NCBI RefSeq assembly: GCF_000488215.1
Contig: NZ_KI530712.1
Location: 1,058,881 to 1,122,880 of the forward strand
Origin: Acinetobacter nectaris CIP 110549
Lineage (GTDB): Bacteria; Pseudomonadota; Gammaproteobacteria; Pseudomonadales; Moraxellaceae
Length of the DNA: 64,000 nt
Direction: 5' to 3'
Shown: positions 1 through 8,482 of the stretch, in pieces
Position numbering within the stretch: the first letter of the stretch is position 1
Layout: every line of letters begins with the position of its first letter
Translations under genes and position numbers: made by a program
The notes under the pieces: generated by a model
Seen by the model: the letters and a program-made list of their open reading frames with translations, nothing else
Databases searched by the model: none
Told to the model about the DNA's origin: nothing

Positions 1-1310
1 TTTCCTGTGACGGCTGCTGAGATGAGGGCAGTACGGCGTTCTTGCATGAGTTGGATTGCAGTATTCGCTTTAGCTTCTAGTTCTCTATATTCAAATACCT
101 TACATTGAATATACTTAAAGAGTAACTCTTGTTCTTCAATTGATGGTAAAGCAAAGTAAAAATTTGATATTTGCTCAAAGTTTAGCCCTTCTCTATTACC
201 ACCCGTTTGAATTGATTGAATTTGCGCTTGAATAAGATCTGATTGGATTACCAAAGCCAAAAAATCTTGTAAGTAATTACGTACTCTAATAATACATACA
301 TGCTGATTCACATTTGCTTCGGGAAATTCATCAGGAACTAAGCTACTACGCCCAATCGATCCACCTGTGATATTCAGTAGAATGTCTCCTGAATAGACCT
401 TAGAGTTTGACATATCGTCATGAATAGCTTCTGAAATATAAGTATTTTCTGAAATGTCAATTCTTAACCCATCATTGTAAATATTTTGACTTCTTATAAA
501 TAAGATTCCTTGATCTTGATATATTTCAGCTCCACCTTTAGGAGTTTTACCACTACCAATTTTTAATGTATGAAATCCAATTTTTGTTACACTCCAGTGC
601 TCAGGCACATCCCCTAACCATTCAATGCCTGAAGCTTTCATTTTCACATTAGGGTTTAAGCCTTTAGTCACCGCATGACTAATCACTGCTTGGCGTTTTT
701 CTTTGAGCAGTTCAATCAGCTTTTCTTGTTTAGCTATGAGCGTGTCAATTTTTGCAGTTTCGTGGTCGAGGAAGTTGGCGATTTGGGTTTGTTCTAAATA
801 TGGAACACTTGGAATAATAATATTTACTAACTCAGATGAGTTAATAGCAGGATAGCTTACTCCCACAGAGCGAGCTACAACTTCTTTGATAAAACCCTTC
901 GCCTTCAAACAGTAGGCTGCAAAACACTTATTCAGATACTGACTCGGTCGAATAACGCTAAAACCTGTTGAAACAATAAGATTTTTAGGTGGATTTTCAA
1001 TTGGTGCAATTGCTTCTAAGTAGGTGCGAACAGTTGATACAATAACATCACCATCTTTTACAATACGCCTAGCTCTAGATGGTGCATCATTAAATGTCAT
1101 GGTTTCGATATGTGAAATACCGTATACTGCCGACACACTGCCAATATCAACATATTGTATTTCCGTGTCCTTAGATATAGTCTCAGATAGAACATCATCA
1201 TTGTAAGTGCATAAATACTTCAAAGATTTTGAATTCCAATGACTCGGTATTTTCCCCAACCACTCCACACCCGAATCTTTATACTCTGCATATTTCTGAT
1301 ACTTCGCCAT
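1..1310 (-). CDS. hsdS: Type I restriction-modification specificity subunit HsdS (partial, 3' end off window)
   Basis: The minus-strand frame opens at an ATG at 1308-1310 and stays open to the window edge, about 436 codons. The conceptual protein has the two-half layout of HsdS. Each half begins with a segment ending in EWLG..P.HW, which starts a target recognition domain, and each recognition domain is followed by a conserved helical spacer. The first spacer reads as a QTQIANFLDHETAKIDTLI-type helix; the second ends in ERRTALISAAVTG, which is typical of the HsdS C-terminus, so only a few residues should be missing. HsdS chooses the bipartite DNA target for the HsdM methylase and the HsdR nuclease. 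It begins 11 nt after the hsdM stop codon, so the two are co-transcribed. Confidence 0.93.
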   Translation of the reverse strand, partial: MAKYQKYAEYKDSGVEWLGKIPSHWNSKSLKYLCTYNDDVLSETISKDTEIQYVDIGSVSAVYGISHIETMTFNDAPSRARRIVKDGDVIVSTVRTYLEAIAPIENPPKNLIVSTGFSVIRPSQYLNKCFAAYCLKAKGFIKEVVARSVGVSYPAINSSELVNIIIPSVPYLEQTQIANFLDHETAKIDTLIAKQEKLIELLKEKRQAVISHAVTKGLNPNVKMKASGIEWLGDVPEHWSVTKIGFHTLKIGSGKTPKGGAEIYQDQGILFIRSQNIYNDGLRIDISENTYISEAIHDDMSNSKVYSGDILLNITGGSIGRSSLVPDEFPEANVNQHVCIIRVRNYLQDFLALVIQSDLIQAQIQSIQTGGNREGLNFEQISNFYFALPSIEEQELLFKYIQCKVFEYRELEAKANTAIQLMQERRTALISAAVTG

Positions 1311-1321
1311 TTTATTAACCA

Positions 1322-3601
1322 TTAAGAATGCACCTCTTGAAGAAGTGCCATAATTTCACGGCTAATCTTATCTAAATCGGCATCAATTTCGCTTAAATCT
1401 CGTGGTGGTTCATACACATAAAAATGGCGGTTAAACGGAATTTCATAACCCACTATACCTATCTCGCCATCTTGGGCATCACGCTTATCTGCATTAATCC
1501 ACGCATCAGGCACATGCGGTTGTACTTCACGTTTAAAATAAGATTCGATTAAATCTATCGTCGTTTGGCTTGGGTCTAGGGCAATATTCTCTGCATCGCG
1601 CAAATCACCATCTTGCACAAATTCAACCACGTTACCTTTGTAACTAAACTGACCATATAGCGGGTTTGTGGCACTTTTTATCACTTTTTTAACCACAGGT
1701 TCTGCATCTTGATTTTTCCAAGTCACAGCATCTAAAAACTGTTTTTTCTCTTTGGTTTCGAGTTTTTCATTGCAGTCTTTTAAAGCCTGTTTAAGTTGCT
1801 CATCAAAGGTATTAAAATCATCACTTTGTGCTATACCCATGTTGGTTTGTAAGGCTTCTGCTTTGCGTAAAAGCGTCCGTTGGTCTAACCAAAGTTTTGG
1901 CTCAAGTACCATTTTAATATCTTTTTCTTTTAGTTCGCTAAATTCTGCTTTAATGAGTGCGCGAATTTCAATTTTTTGGTCTTCACTGAACTGACCATAG
2001 CTTGTTTCTATCCAAGATTTACCATAAGTTTCATATACATTTTGCATGACTGCATTAAAAGGCTTTGGTGCAAAACGTAAGCTTGCAATACGTTCATTGC
2101 TAAGCTGTGCCGATAAACGTAATGGACGTTCAATAGTTACACGACGATAGCCAAATTCATAACTATTAAAAATTTTACTTGAGAATGGTTTTTGCTGTTC
2201 ACTTTCGCCATCTAAAGTGAGTGTATCCACAATTTCAAAATCACCATAATTTTGAGTGATGGTTCGTATTTCTGCATCTGTTAAATAATTACGTTTAGAA
2301 CCAAGCGATTTACGCATTTTTGAACTAAGATTTGTGGCATTAATTAGATGCACTTTACCTTTACGTTTAAGCTCTTTTTTGTTGCTGAGTACCCAAATAT
2401 AGGTTGCTATGCCAGTGTTATAAAACATATCTGTAGGCAGGGCAATAATCGCTTCGAGCAAATCGGCTTCTAAAATATAACGACGAATTTCACTTTCACC
2501 ACTACCCGCACTGCCTGTAAATAAAGGTGAACCATTTAAAATAATTCCAATACGGCTACCTTGGTCATTCCCTGCCTCAGGTTGACGCATTTTGCTGATC
2601 AAATGCATTAAAAATAATAATGAACCATCTGACACGCGCGGTAATCCTGCACCAAAACGTCCTTCAAAGCCTTTTTGTTCATGCTCGTCTTTGATGTCTT
2701 GTTCAATCTTTTTCCAGTCCACACCAAATGGCGGATTAGACAACATATAATCAAACTTTTCATACGCCAGTTGGTCATTAGATAAGGTGTTTCCCAATTT
2801 AATACGGCGTACATCCTGACCTTTAATGAGCATATCGGCTTTACAAATAGCATAGGATTCTGGATTTAACTCCTGCCCAAACACACGCATCACCGCTTCA
2901 GGATTGTGTTCATGCACATATTCCGTCCCCGAAGATAAAAAGCCTCCAGTTCCTGCGGTTGGGTCATAAATGGTTCGTATCACGCCATCTTTATTTAAAA
3001 CCTCATCATCTTGGCTAAAAATAAGTCCTGTAGTAAGTCTTACAATATCTCGTGGTGTAAAGTGTTCCCCTGCTGTTTCATTAGAACTTTCAGCAAAGCG
3101 ACGAATCAATTCTTCAAATATTAAGCCCATATCATGGTTAGAAATACTTTGTGGGCTTAAGTCGGTATTCGCAAATTTTTGTATAACTTTATAAAGTAGG
3201 TTTGCGTCGTCTAATAAGTCTATAAATGTATCAAATTTAAAATATTCAAAAATTTCACGGGCATCTTTTGAAAAATGCTGAATATAGTTACTTAGATTCG
3301 CTCGAATATCTTTTTTTCCTAACTTATTTAAATCAAGTGCTGAGCTATTAAAAAAAGATAAACCATCTGTGGACTGCAACAACATTTTTTCTTTTGCTTC
3401 GGATGGCAAAGGCATATCTTTCACTTTTTCATACGCTTCAAGCACTTTGTCCTTACTTGGCTTAAGTACGCATTCTAAACGACGTAACAAAGTGAATGGT
3501 AAGATTACACGTCCGTATTGCGATTGTCTAAAGTCACCACGTAGTAAATCTGCGACAGACCAAATGAAAGCTGCCACTTGAGAGAAATTGTTATTTGTCA
3601 T
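1322..3601 (-). CDS. hsdM: Type I restriction-modification N6-adenine methyltransferase subunit HsdM
   Basis: The 759-residue protein has an N-terminal helical HsdM domain (about 1-150) and then an N6-adenine methylase fold. The SAM-binding motif I is DPTAGTGGF at 213-221 and the catalytic motif IV is NPPF at 289-292; [12 protein letters not shown] (about 178-189) is a further family hallmark. It methylates adenine in the target set by HsdS and forms the M2S core of the system. At 759 residues it is longer than the roughly 500-residue classical HsdM, with a helical C-terminal extension. No hsdR is visible; it would be expected beyond the left edge in the same direction. The ATG start at 3601 fits the family N-terminus. 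Confidence 0.96.
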   Translation of the reverse strand: MTNNNFSQVAAFIWSVADLLRGDFRQSQYGRVILPFTLLRRLECVLKPSKDKVLEAYEKVKDMPLPSEAKEKMLLQSTDGLSFFNSSALDLNKLGKKDIRANLSNYIQHFSKDAREIFEYFKFDTFIDLLDDANLLYKVIQKFANTDLSPQSISNHDMGLIFEELIRRFAESSNETAGEHFTPRDIVRLTTGLIFSQDDEVLNKDGVIRTIYDPTAGTGGFLSSGTEYVHEHNPEAVMRVFGQELNPESYAICKADMLIKGQDVRRIKLGNTLSNDQLAYEKFDYMLSNPPFGVDWKKIEQDIKDEHEQKGFEGRFGAGLPRVSDGSLLFLMHLISKMRQPEAGNDQGSRIGIILNGSPLFTGSAGSGESEIRRYILEADLLEAIIALPTDMFYNTGIATYIWVLSNKKELKRKGKVHLINATNLSSKMRKSLGSKRNYLTDAEIRTITQNYGDFEIVDTLTLDGESEQQKPFSSKIFNSYEFGYRRVTIERPLRLSAQLSNERIASLRFAPKPFNAVMQNVYETYGKSWIETSYGQFSEDQKIEIRALIKAEFSELKEKDIKMVLEPKLWLDQRTLLRKAEALQTNMGIAQSDDFNTFDEQLKQALKDCNEKLETKEKKQFLDAVTWKNQDAEPVVKKVIKSATNPLYGQFSYKGNVVEFVQDGDLRDAENIALDPSQTTIDLIESYFKREVQPHVPDAWINADKRDAQDGEIGIVGYEIPFNRHFYVYEPPRDLSEIDADLDKISREIMALLQEVHS

Positions 3602-3713
3602 TAAAATATACCACTTGCTTTACAGCTTAATACTGAAAAAAATATAACGTTAATTGTGCCGACTTAGCTTAGATTTTACTAGCCTCGTCATTGCCTTTCT
3701 CAATATTATCGAG

Positions 3714-3739
3714 CAAAAATAAGGGAGCTTTCGCTCCCT
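3714..3739 (-). terminator. Rho-independent terminator after the AlpA-type gene
   Basis: A 7-bp stem (3722-3728 with 3733-3739, AGGGAGC/GCTCCCT) closes a 4-nt loop just past the stop codon at 3744. On the minus strand it is followed by TTATTTTTG. The rest of the 3602-3743 gap should carry the hsdM promoter, but I cannot pick one out. Confidence 0.8.
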
Positions 3740-3743
3740 ACTA

Positions 3744-3971
3744 TTATCGGTTTGCCAACTTCTTTTCAATCCACTGATGAATCTCCCAAGCTGACCAACC
3801 AATACGTTTAGATGTAATCGTTACTTTTTTAGGAAATGTTGAATCATAATATTGAGAGTCCTCATCCATCATCTCATAAATCGTTGAACGACTTACACCA
3901 ACAATTTCAACAACCTGTTTAATGTTGATTAATTGATTGATCTGAAAAGTTTGCCCTACAAATGTCGTCAT
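3744..3971 (-). CDS. AlpA-family helix-turn-helix regulator
   Basis: This 75-residue protein carries an AlpA/MerR-like winged helix. INIKQVVEIVGVSRSTIYEMM is the helix-turn-helix, and it is followed by the family pattern FPKKVTI..KRIGW...EIHQWIE. The longer frame begins at 4022, but the ATG at 3971 is preferred because a GGAGAAG ribosome site lies at the right distance before it and conserved sequence only begins there. AlpA proteins are small DNA-binding activators found in P4-like prophages and islands, where they control excision or integrase genes. The position between the island's recombination module and the hsd genes fits such a regulator; its targets here are unknown. Confidence 0.85.
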   Translation of the reverse strand: MTTFVGQTFQINQLINIKQVVEIVGVSRSTIYEMMDEDSQYYDSTFPKKVTITSKRIGWSAWEIHQWIEKKLANR

Positions 3972-4063
3972 GCTTCTTCTCCATTTTACGGAGCGTCGGA
4001 TTACGCTCAAATGATAGGGCAACGCCTTATTTTTCTACCCATTCGAGCCATAACCCTCCTACT

Positions 4064-4939
4064 TCAACTCACCGACTGAACCGATGATTTCAAACCATGT
4101 TGTAAATCCATGACATCCATCTTCTGTTCTTTTAATGGATGAGCATCTTCACTTGCATCTATGACCTCTTCTTCTGCTTCTTCCAAATCAAAAAATACTG
4201 CTTGATAACCCAACTTCGCTACAGTATCGAGTTTGCCTTGGTCAAAGCCACTCTCTTTCGCTTTCTGATCTAACTCTTTCGCCTGTTGAATCGCATCTTG
4301 TAAAGACACCCCTTCAGGCAAAGTTAAATCGACATAATAAATTGGGGTACGATAGCTCTGCGTTGTGCTTTTGCCTCTCAGCACCAATTGCAATGGTAAA
4401 CATGACAAACAGTCTTTTGAGGCTGCTTGGTAATAAGCAAGCCGTGCTGCAAGTGTACGAATGCTATTAAATCCTGTGGTTCTAAATACAAATGTACCCA
4501 GTTCATCACTTTCATCTAAGTTCACATACAAACGACCATACGGTTTACATGCACCATTTTGCCCCATTGGACATAAATGTGGTGTTGGACAGACTTGCTT
4601 TTCTATGCCTTGCTGTGTCATGCGATGACATACCTCACCATTACCTACACAAATCGGACGACCTGTTTGTCGGTCAAACAAGCTATATTCCGCACGTAAG
4701 TTCAGTTCAGGATCATTAAAGATCATCCGCACTGGAATCTGACGTAATTTGGCATCGCCATTATCCGCTCTTAACTTGTCATCTAAGGGATGCTTTACCC
4801 ACCCCTCCTTATTTTGAATTTGACTGGTAATGGTGAACTGATCATCTTTTTCAGGTTGACGTTTACCATTCTTTTCAACAACACGACCAATGCTAATTCT
4901 GCCTAACACTGGCGGTGTGATTAATAAACCTTTCATCAT
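4064..4939 (-). CDS. Gp3-like / recombination-directionality-factor-like Cys-rich protein
   Basis: This 291-residue protein resembles the family often annotated 'hydrolase or metal-binding protein' or Gp3-like. The N-terminal part (about 1-90) is followed by a Cys-rich patch: C..GNGEVCHR, then VCPTPHLCP and GACKPYGRLY, about five Cys in 45 residues, with another CLSC pair later. This suggests a zinc site. Next comes a conserved region (about 150-205, FRTTGFNSIRTLAARL) and an acidic C-terminal tail. It lies downstream of a YqaJ exonuclease and a DUF932 gene, a grouping seen on plasmids and islands. The first of two adjacent ATGs has AAAGGTGAT 8 nt upstream. Its function is not established; an excision or DNA-annealing role is inference. 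Confidence 0.7.
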   Translation of the reverse strand: MMKGLLITPPVLGRISIGRVVEKNGKRQPEKDDQFTITSQIQNKEGWVKHPLDDKLRADNGDAKLRQIPVRMIFNDPELNLRAEYSLFDRQTGRPICVGNGEVCHRMTQQGIEKQVCPTPHLCPMGQNGACKPYGRLYVNLDESDELGTFVFRTTGFNSIRTLAARLAYYQAASKDCLSCLPLQLVLRGKSTTQSYRTPIYYVDLTLPEGVSLQDAIQQAKELDQKAKESGFDQGKLDTVAKLGYQAVFFDLEEAEEEVIDASEDAHPLKEQKMDVMDLQHGLKSSVQSVS

Positions 4940-4968
4940 CTAAATCACCTTTATCTTTTCTTTAGTTA

Positions 4969-4999
4969 TAAAAAAATCCCACTGCGTTGGCAGTGGGAT
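4969..4999 (-). terminator. Rho-independent terminator after the YqaJ gene
   Basis: A perfect 10-bp stem (4976-4985 with 4990-4999, ATCCCACTGC/GCAGTGGGAT) encloses the loop GTTG. On the minus strand it is followed by seven T. It separates the exonuclease gene from the Gp3-like gene, so the latter may need its own promoter or read-through. Confidence 0.88.
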
Positions 5000-5067
5000 G
5001 GATTTGTTTATGCTATGGATTGCGTTTTACTCTACTTAGGCTTTTAGCATCTAGCATCTGTATTGAT

Positions 5068-6108
5068 CTAGTCAGTATATATTTGAAAACGACGACTGCC
5101 TTCTTTCACCTCTCCATATTGTTCTAACAGTTCAGGCTGTGCTTTAAGGAGCTTCTTACTGTCTAAGCTCACTCGATCTTTCGATGCTTTCCACGTCACC
5201 ATGCCTCGTTGAAAGATAGCTTTTTCTGCATGCTTCATGCGCATTTGAATGTGCTGTTTTAACAACTCAAATTGCTTCTGATGTGTTTCAACCTTTTCTT
5301 TCTCAAGCAAGAGATCATCGAATAAGCTATTCGCTGAACCATCTTCTTTAAAGTCTTCACTCTCTAAAGGTTCATGTTTCGGATACAGTTGTTGAATGGC
5401 ACTGGCTGCTGACTTTGATGCATCGGGTTCAGGCGGTCGATCATCTGTTACACATTGCCAGAAGTAACGCTCTGACTGAATTAGGACTTGAATGACTTGT
5501 TCATTACGTGTGACCTTAAAGATTTGTGTTTCATGACCACATAGTAGTACACAGACATGGGCAGCTTGTTTACCTGTCACTGCCAATTGATGTTGTACTT
5601 GGCAAAGTACATACAGTGGCACACCATCCTTCCATAACCGACTACCATACTGCCCTGCGGTTTTACATTCTAAGATTTGAATGTCTTCTGCACCTGTCAC
5701 GGCATAATCTAGATTGGCTAACATAAACGACTTATCTTCATCAGGATGTTGTAAGACTGCATTGACTCGTCTGACTTTATGCCCTGTATATTGTTGATAG
5801 AAATCTGCAATCAGTGGTTCAAGCTGATGCCCCCAATATAAAGGATTGTTGCCATTGCTTGCTTCATGTTGTGGACTAGAAGGTGTTCTGCCTGTTTTCA
5901 ACATCCAGAGTTCAAGCATACTCATATATGGGTTGAGTCCACATGCAGCGGCAGCATCACTACTGCCAATGCCTTGGCGTCTAACTTCTAGCCATTTGCT
6001 ATAATCCATGCCTTTGGTATTCGCAACACGTTTCGGAGTGACTGGTTTTGAAGATAGTGGTTTAGGCAGATATGGGCTTGGTTGTGGTGTAATCATAGGT
6101 TGGTTCAT
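5068..6108 (-). CDS. YqaJ-type viral recombinase exonuclease
   Basis: This 346-residue protein carries the PD-(D/E)XK fold of YqaJ/lambda-Exo nucleases. After a Pro-rich leader the pattern IGSSDAAAACGLNPYMSMLEL...KTGR marks the N-terminal conserved block. It is followed by WGHQLEPLIADFY, the LANLDYAV strand with the catalytic Asp, the ILECKTAG strand (the E-x-K triad) and CQVQHQLAVTG. Family members chew DNA 5' to 3' and hand single strands to an annealing protein. The frame extends up to 6165, but that stretch crosses a strong hairpin terminator; the ATG at 6108 is preceded by GAGGT and is the real start. A C-terminal helical tail (about 240-320) looks coiled-coil-like. Confidence 0.88.
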   Translation of the reverse strand: MNQPMITPQPSPYLPKPLSSKPVTPKRVANTKGMDYSKWLEVRRQGIGSSDAAAACGLNPYMSMLELWMLKTGRTPSSPQHEASNGNNPLYWGHQLEPLIADFYQQYTGHKVRRVNAVLQHPDEDKSFMLANLDYAVTGAEDIQILECKTAGQYGSRLWKDGVPLYVLCQVQHQLAVTGKQAAHVCVLLCGHETQIFKVTRNEQVIQVLIQSERYFWQCVTDDRPPEPDASKSAASAIQQLYPKHEPLESEDFKEDGSANSLFDDLLLEKEKVETHQKQFELLKQHIQMRMKHAEKAIFQRGMVTWKASKDRVSLDSKKLLKAQPELLEQYGEVKEGSRRFQIYTD

Positions 6109-6137
6109 ATTGACCTCAGTAGAATAAAATATGGCAT

Positions 6138-6172
6138 AAAAAAAGCCATGTCCCGAAAGGGACATGGCTTTT
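6138..6172. terminator. Strong bidirectional hairpin terminator between DUF932 and YqaJ genes
   Basis: A perfect 14-bp stem (6141-6154 with 6159-6172) surrounds a GAAA loop, with A and T runs on both sides. It ends the DUF932 transcript (minus strand) and shows that the upstream extension of the YqaJ frame is not translated. Confidence 0.92.
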
Positions 6173-6203
6173 TTGCTTTAGTGCGATAGATAAATTTTGC
6201 TAA

Positions 6204-7238
6204 CTAAGCAACAAATGCTCTTGCTTGTTCAAGCGCACGTTGCTTTAGATTCGCTCCTGCTCCAAACCATGCAGAATCTAAACGATGGTCATTACTCATG
6301 GCACGTCGTTCATGATCAACAAACTCGGTCATGGAACAGAGCAAACCATAAGCAGTATCTTTGGCTGAAGAGAGTGTTGCTCCTCGCCCCTGCCCATTAA
6401 ACATCTCCATGGCTTTACTCATCGCACGACCATTGGGTTCTGCTTTGGCATCTTGGTTTGCTTGGTTTTGTTCAGCAACATGACGATAGAACTGAATCAG
6501 ATTGTCTTCAGGAGAGACCATCGAGGTATTGTTAAACACCGCATTCAAGTAATTGGATGCTTCTTGCTGTGTAACTTTACGCTGAGACAATTGTTTCATC
6601 TCATACATGTGTTCATCCCATGCACGAACTGAAACCCCCAATTGCTGTTTCACTTTCTCCGCATCAAAATGCGTACTGTGAGGGACTTTCACCATCCCTG
6701 CATTGGCGGTTGCACCCTTAAGGGCGATGGCTAAAGTGTTATTACATACCACACGAATAGATGTAAATTGAGCTGTCGTCGCTAATGTCCCATCACATGC
6801 GGTTGCCAATAAAATATAGCCATTGCTGACATCTTTACCTTTTAAAGCGGTTGTTTGTCCTGTACGTGCCAATGCCCAGAACTTCTTACCACCTTTAAGT
6901 ACACCTGCGGTTTCTAGCTCAAAACCTGATTGCTCAGTGAGATCACGATAAAACTCAAGAATCTCTAATGGTTGAACTTCTTTATAGCGTTGGCTTACTA
7001 CTGACAAAGGTGCATGCGTGTCTGAACGATACAGTACACGTTGCTCCTCATAAGGAAGAATGATTTGCTGTGCTTTATCATTCTCAGCAAAGTAACTGAC
7101 ATTGGATGACTCAATACGCCAATCCATCCCTGCTTGCTTTGCCCAAACTTCAATCGGTTGCTTAGGCATTAATTGCTCACCTAAACCATGCCAAGGTGTA
7201 TCACCAACATATGCCATGCTTTCAACTTGATGTGCCAT
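6204..7238 (-). CDS. DUF932 domain phage/plasmid-like protein
   Basis: This protein of about 344 residues matches the DUF932 (phage/plasmid-like) family: SMAYVGDTPWHGLG at the N-terminus, the VSQRYKEVQPLEILEFY block, FWALARTG, and the CNNTLAIAL segment. Members occur on plasmids, prophages and CP4-type islands (for example E. coli YafZ/YfjQ) beside recombination genes, but their activity is unknown. Two in-frame ATGs exist. The one at 7244 lies only 2 nt after AAGGAG, whereas the one at 7238 has the usual 8-nt gap, so 7238 is chosen. It is transcribed with the zinc-ribbon gene just upstream and ends at a strong terminator. Confidence 0.88.
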   Translation of the reverse strand: MAHQVESMAYVGDTPWHGLGEQLMPKQPIEVWAKQAGMDWRIESSNVSYFAENDKAQQIILPYEEQRVLYRSDTHAPLSVVSQRYKEVQPLEILEFYRDLTEQSGFELETAGVLKGGKKFWALARTGQTTALKGKDVSNGYILLATACDGTLATTAQFTSIRVVCNNTLAIALKGATANAGMVKVPHSTHFDAEKVKQQLGVSVRAWDEHMYEMKQLSQRKVTQQEASNYLNAVFNNTSMVSPEDNLIQFYRHVAEQNQANQDAKAEPNGRAMSKAMEMFNGQGRGATLSSAKDTAYGLLCSMTEFVDHERRAMSNDHRLDSAWFGAGANLKQRALEQARAFVA

Positions 7239-7250
7239 TTTCATTGCTCC

Positions 7251-7541
7251 TTAATAAAAATAGTGACCGCAATCATCACATTGAAAACATTGCACAGGTC
7301 TTGCTTGTCTTTTAGGCTGAGGGTCACTAAACACACCACCAAGTACACTTCCTACAACTGCACCTGCAATACCGCCAAATAAAGGAGAAATCCCTAATGG
7401 TACTGTCTTCGATAAAGATGCACCAATGGTGGCAAAAGAAGCTGTTGAAGAAAGAGATGATGTATTGTGTTGCTCTGATGCTGTCGGTTGTACTGCACGA
7501 CTCACATGGGTGGAATCACAATAAGGACAATAAATACTCAT
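7251..7541 (-). CDS. Small zinc-ribbon protein with glycine-rich hydrophobic segment
   Basis: This 96-residue protein begins with a CPYC knuckle (5-8) and ends with CFQCDDCG, so two Cys clusters could form one zinc ribbon. Between them lies a Ser/Thr-rich stretch and a Gly/Ala/Val-rich hydrophobic segment (about 50-70, FGGIAGAVVGSVLGGVF), which could be a glycine-zipper membrane helix. AGAGG lies about 9 nt before the ATG. The stop codon is only 6-12 nt from the DUF932 start, so it is the first gene of that operon. No function is known to me. Confidence 0.75.
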   Translation of the reverse strand: MSIYCPYCDSTHVSRAVQPTASEQHNTSSLSSTASFATIGASLSKTVPLGISPLFGGIAGAVVGSVLGGVFSDPQPKRQARPVQCFQCDDCGHYFY

Positions 7542-7552
7542 AATAAAAAACC

Positions 7553-7620
7553 TCTAGATCATATATAGAATGGTCATCTCTCCAACAAAGAAAAGATGTT
7601 TCTCATCTAGATGATATATA
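7553..7620. repeat. Pair of 15-bp direct repeats upstream of the zinc-ribbon gene
   Basis: TCTAGATCATATATA at 7553-7567 recurs at 7606-7620 with one change (TCTAGATGATATATA). The copies are 53 bp apart, about five helical turns. They sit between the zinc-ribbon ribosome site and the structured segment, where an operator for the island regulator would be expected. That role is inference. Confidence 0.5.
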
Positions 7621-7689
7621 TCTGAAATATTTTTTAATTCGTCCAAAAGCAATACATAACCTGAAATAGCGCACATCTGAATTGACGAT

Positions 7690-7905
7690 TAAAACTGCTC
7701 AGATTATCATTAGCTCGCTGGCCTACATTGCCAGACGGTTTTAGCAGACCGATCATACAGCGCATCAGGTGAAAGTACTCCTGAGTATCACACTTGTGCG
7801 AAAACCTTCTCGTCCCTCTTTGCGGTAGAACGGGAGGGGGACGCCTTCGTGCGTGCTGGTTTCTGTATGTCCAGTCTGCTAACCCTCTTTCGTTCTGCCA
7901 CCATA
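7690..7905 (-). ncRNA. Candidate structured regulatory RNA (C4-antisense-like)
   Basis: This segment is clearly richer in G and C than the rest of the island and is full of pairing when read on the minus strand. CGTCC-CC-CTC pairs with GAGGGACG (about 7813-7842). CTGGC pairs with GCCAG around 7718-7735. GTGTGATAC and GTACTTTCAC form another hairpin near 7767-7793. The layout upstream of small island genes recalls the C4-type antisense RNA of P1/P4-like phages, but I recall that family only loosely. A 91-codon open frame (7634-7909) crosses it and is less convincing than the RNA reading. The extent and the family are uncertain. Confidence 0.4.
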
Positions 7906-8091
7906 TCATTTAGCAGTGATCGGCAGAATTTGAATCAACATACAGGATCAAATCTCATGCAAACATCTATCACGCTTATTCCCATACCCAACAACTTAGA
8001 ATCATTATCTCTGCCTTGAAGCCGTACTGATTTCTCATCTCTGAAACATACAACAATCAAATACAACTGCCGTTTAAGGTAGGGATAACCC

Positions 8092-8460
8092 ATGACTAAA
8101 ATAGTTTTAAGTCTATGTGTACTCTTTGCACTGAGTGCATGTAGCAACGATGACAATGATTCATCTGCTTCAGATAAAGCCCCCGTCGAACTCAGCTTTA
8201 GTACCGAAGAAGCACCCAATGAATACTACCCTTTTCCATACGTTAGCTATCTCAACATTCAATCCGTCGTAGATCATGTTTCTATCTTTCATGTATCCAT
8301 TAATCGCGGTAATTGTGCAATTTATTATTGGTATGGAAACAACAGGAGCTCTAATCTCAAGTTTGGTCAATCAAGAAGAGCTAGCTTAAATTGCCAAGAC
8401 ACGCAAGTAAAAGAAGTCGTTGTAGATACAGATCAAGGTAGCTACACCTTTAATTTTTAA
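8092..8460 (+). CDS. Small lipoprotein of unknown function
   Basis: This 122-residue protein has a lipoprotein signal peptide ending in the lipobox LSAC, with the lipidated Cys at 17. An acidic Ser/Asp/Asn-rich linker follows, then a globular domain of about 85 residues with two further Cys that could form a disulfide. AAGGTAGGGA lies just before the ATG. It is the first gene of a plus-strand pair with the DUF805 gene, 22 nt away, opposed to all other island genes. I do not recognise the family. Confidence 0.72.
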   Translation: MTKIVLSLCVLFALSACSNDDNDSSASDKAPVELSFSTEEAPNEYYPFPYVSYLNIQSVVDHVSIFHVSINRGNCAIYYWYGNNRSSNLKFGQSRRASLNCQDTQVKEVVVDTDQGSYTFNF

Positions 8461-8482
8461 CAATAAGAATGGATAAATGATA

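Noticed and set aside
6109..6165. Longer N-terminus of the YqaJ protein
   Set aside because: The extension crosses a strong terminator hairpin, and a good start with ribosome site exists at 6108.
7634..7909. Minus-strand open frame of 91 codons
   Set aside because: It crosses the GC-rich, hairpin-filled segment, has no ribosome site and gives a low-complexity Arg/Pro-rich product; the RNA reading is favoured.
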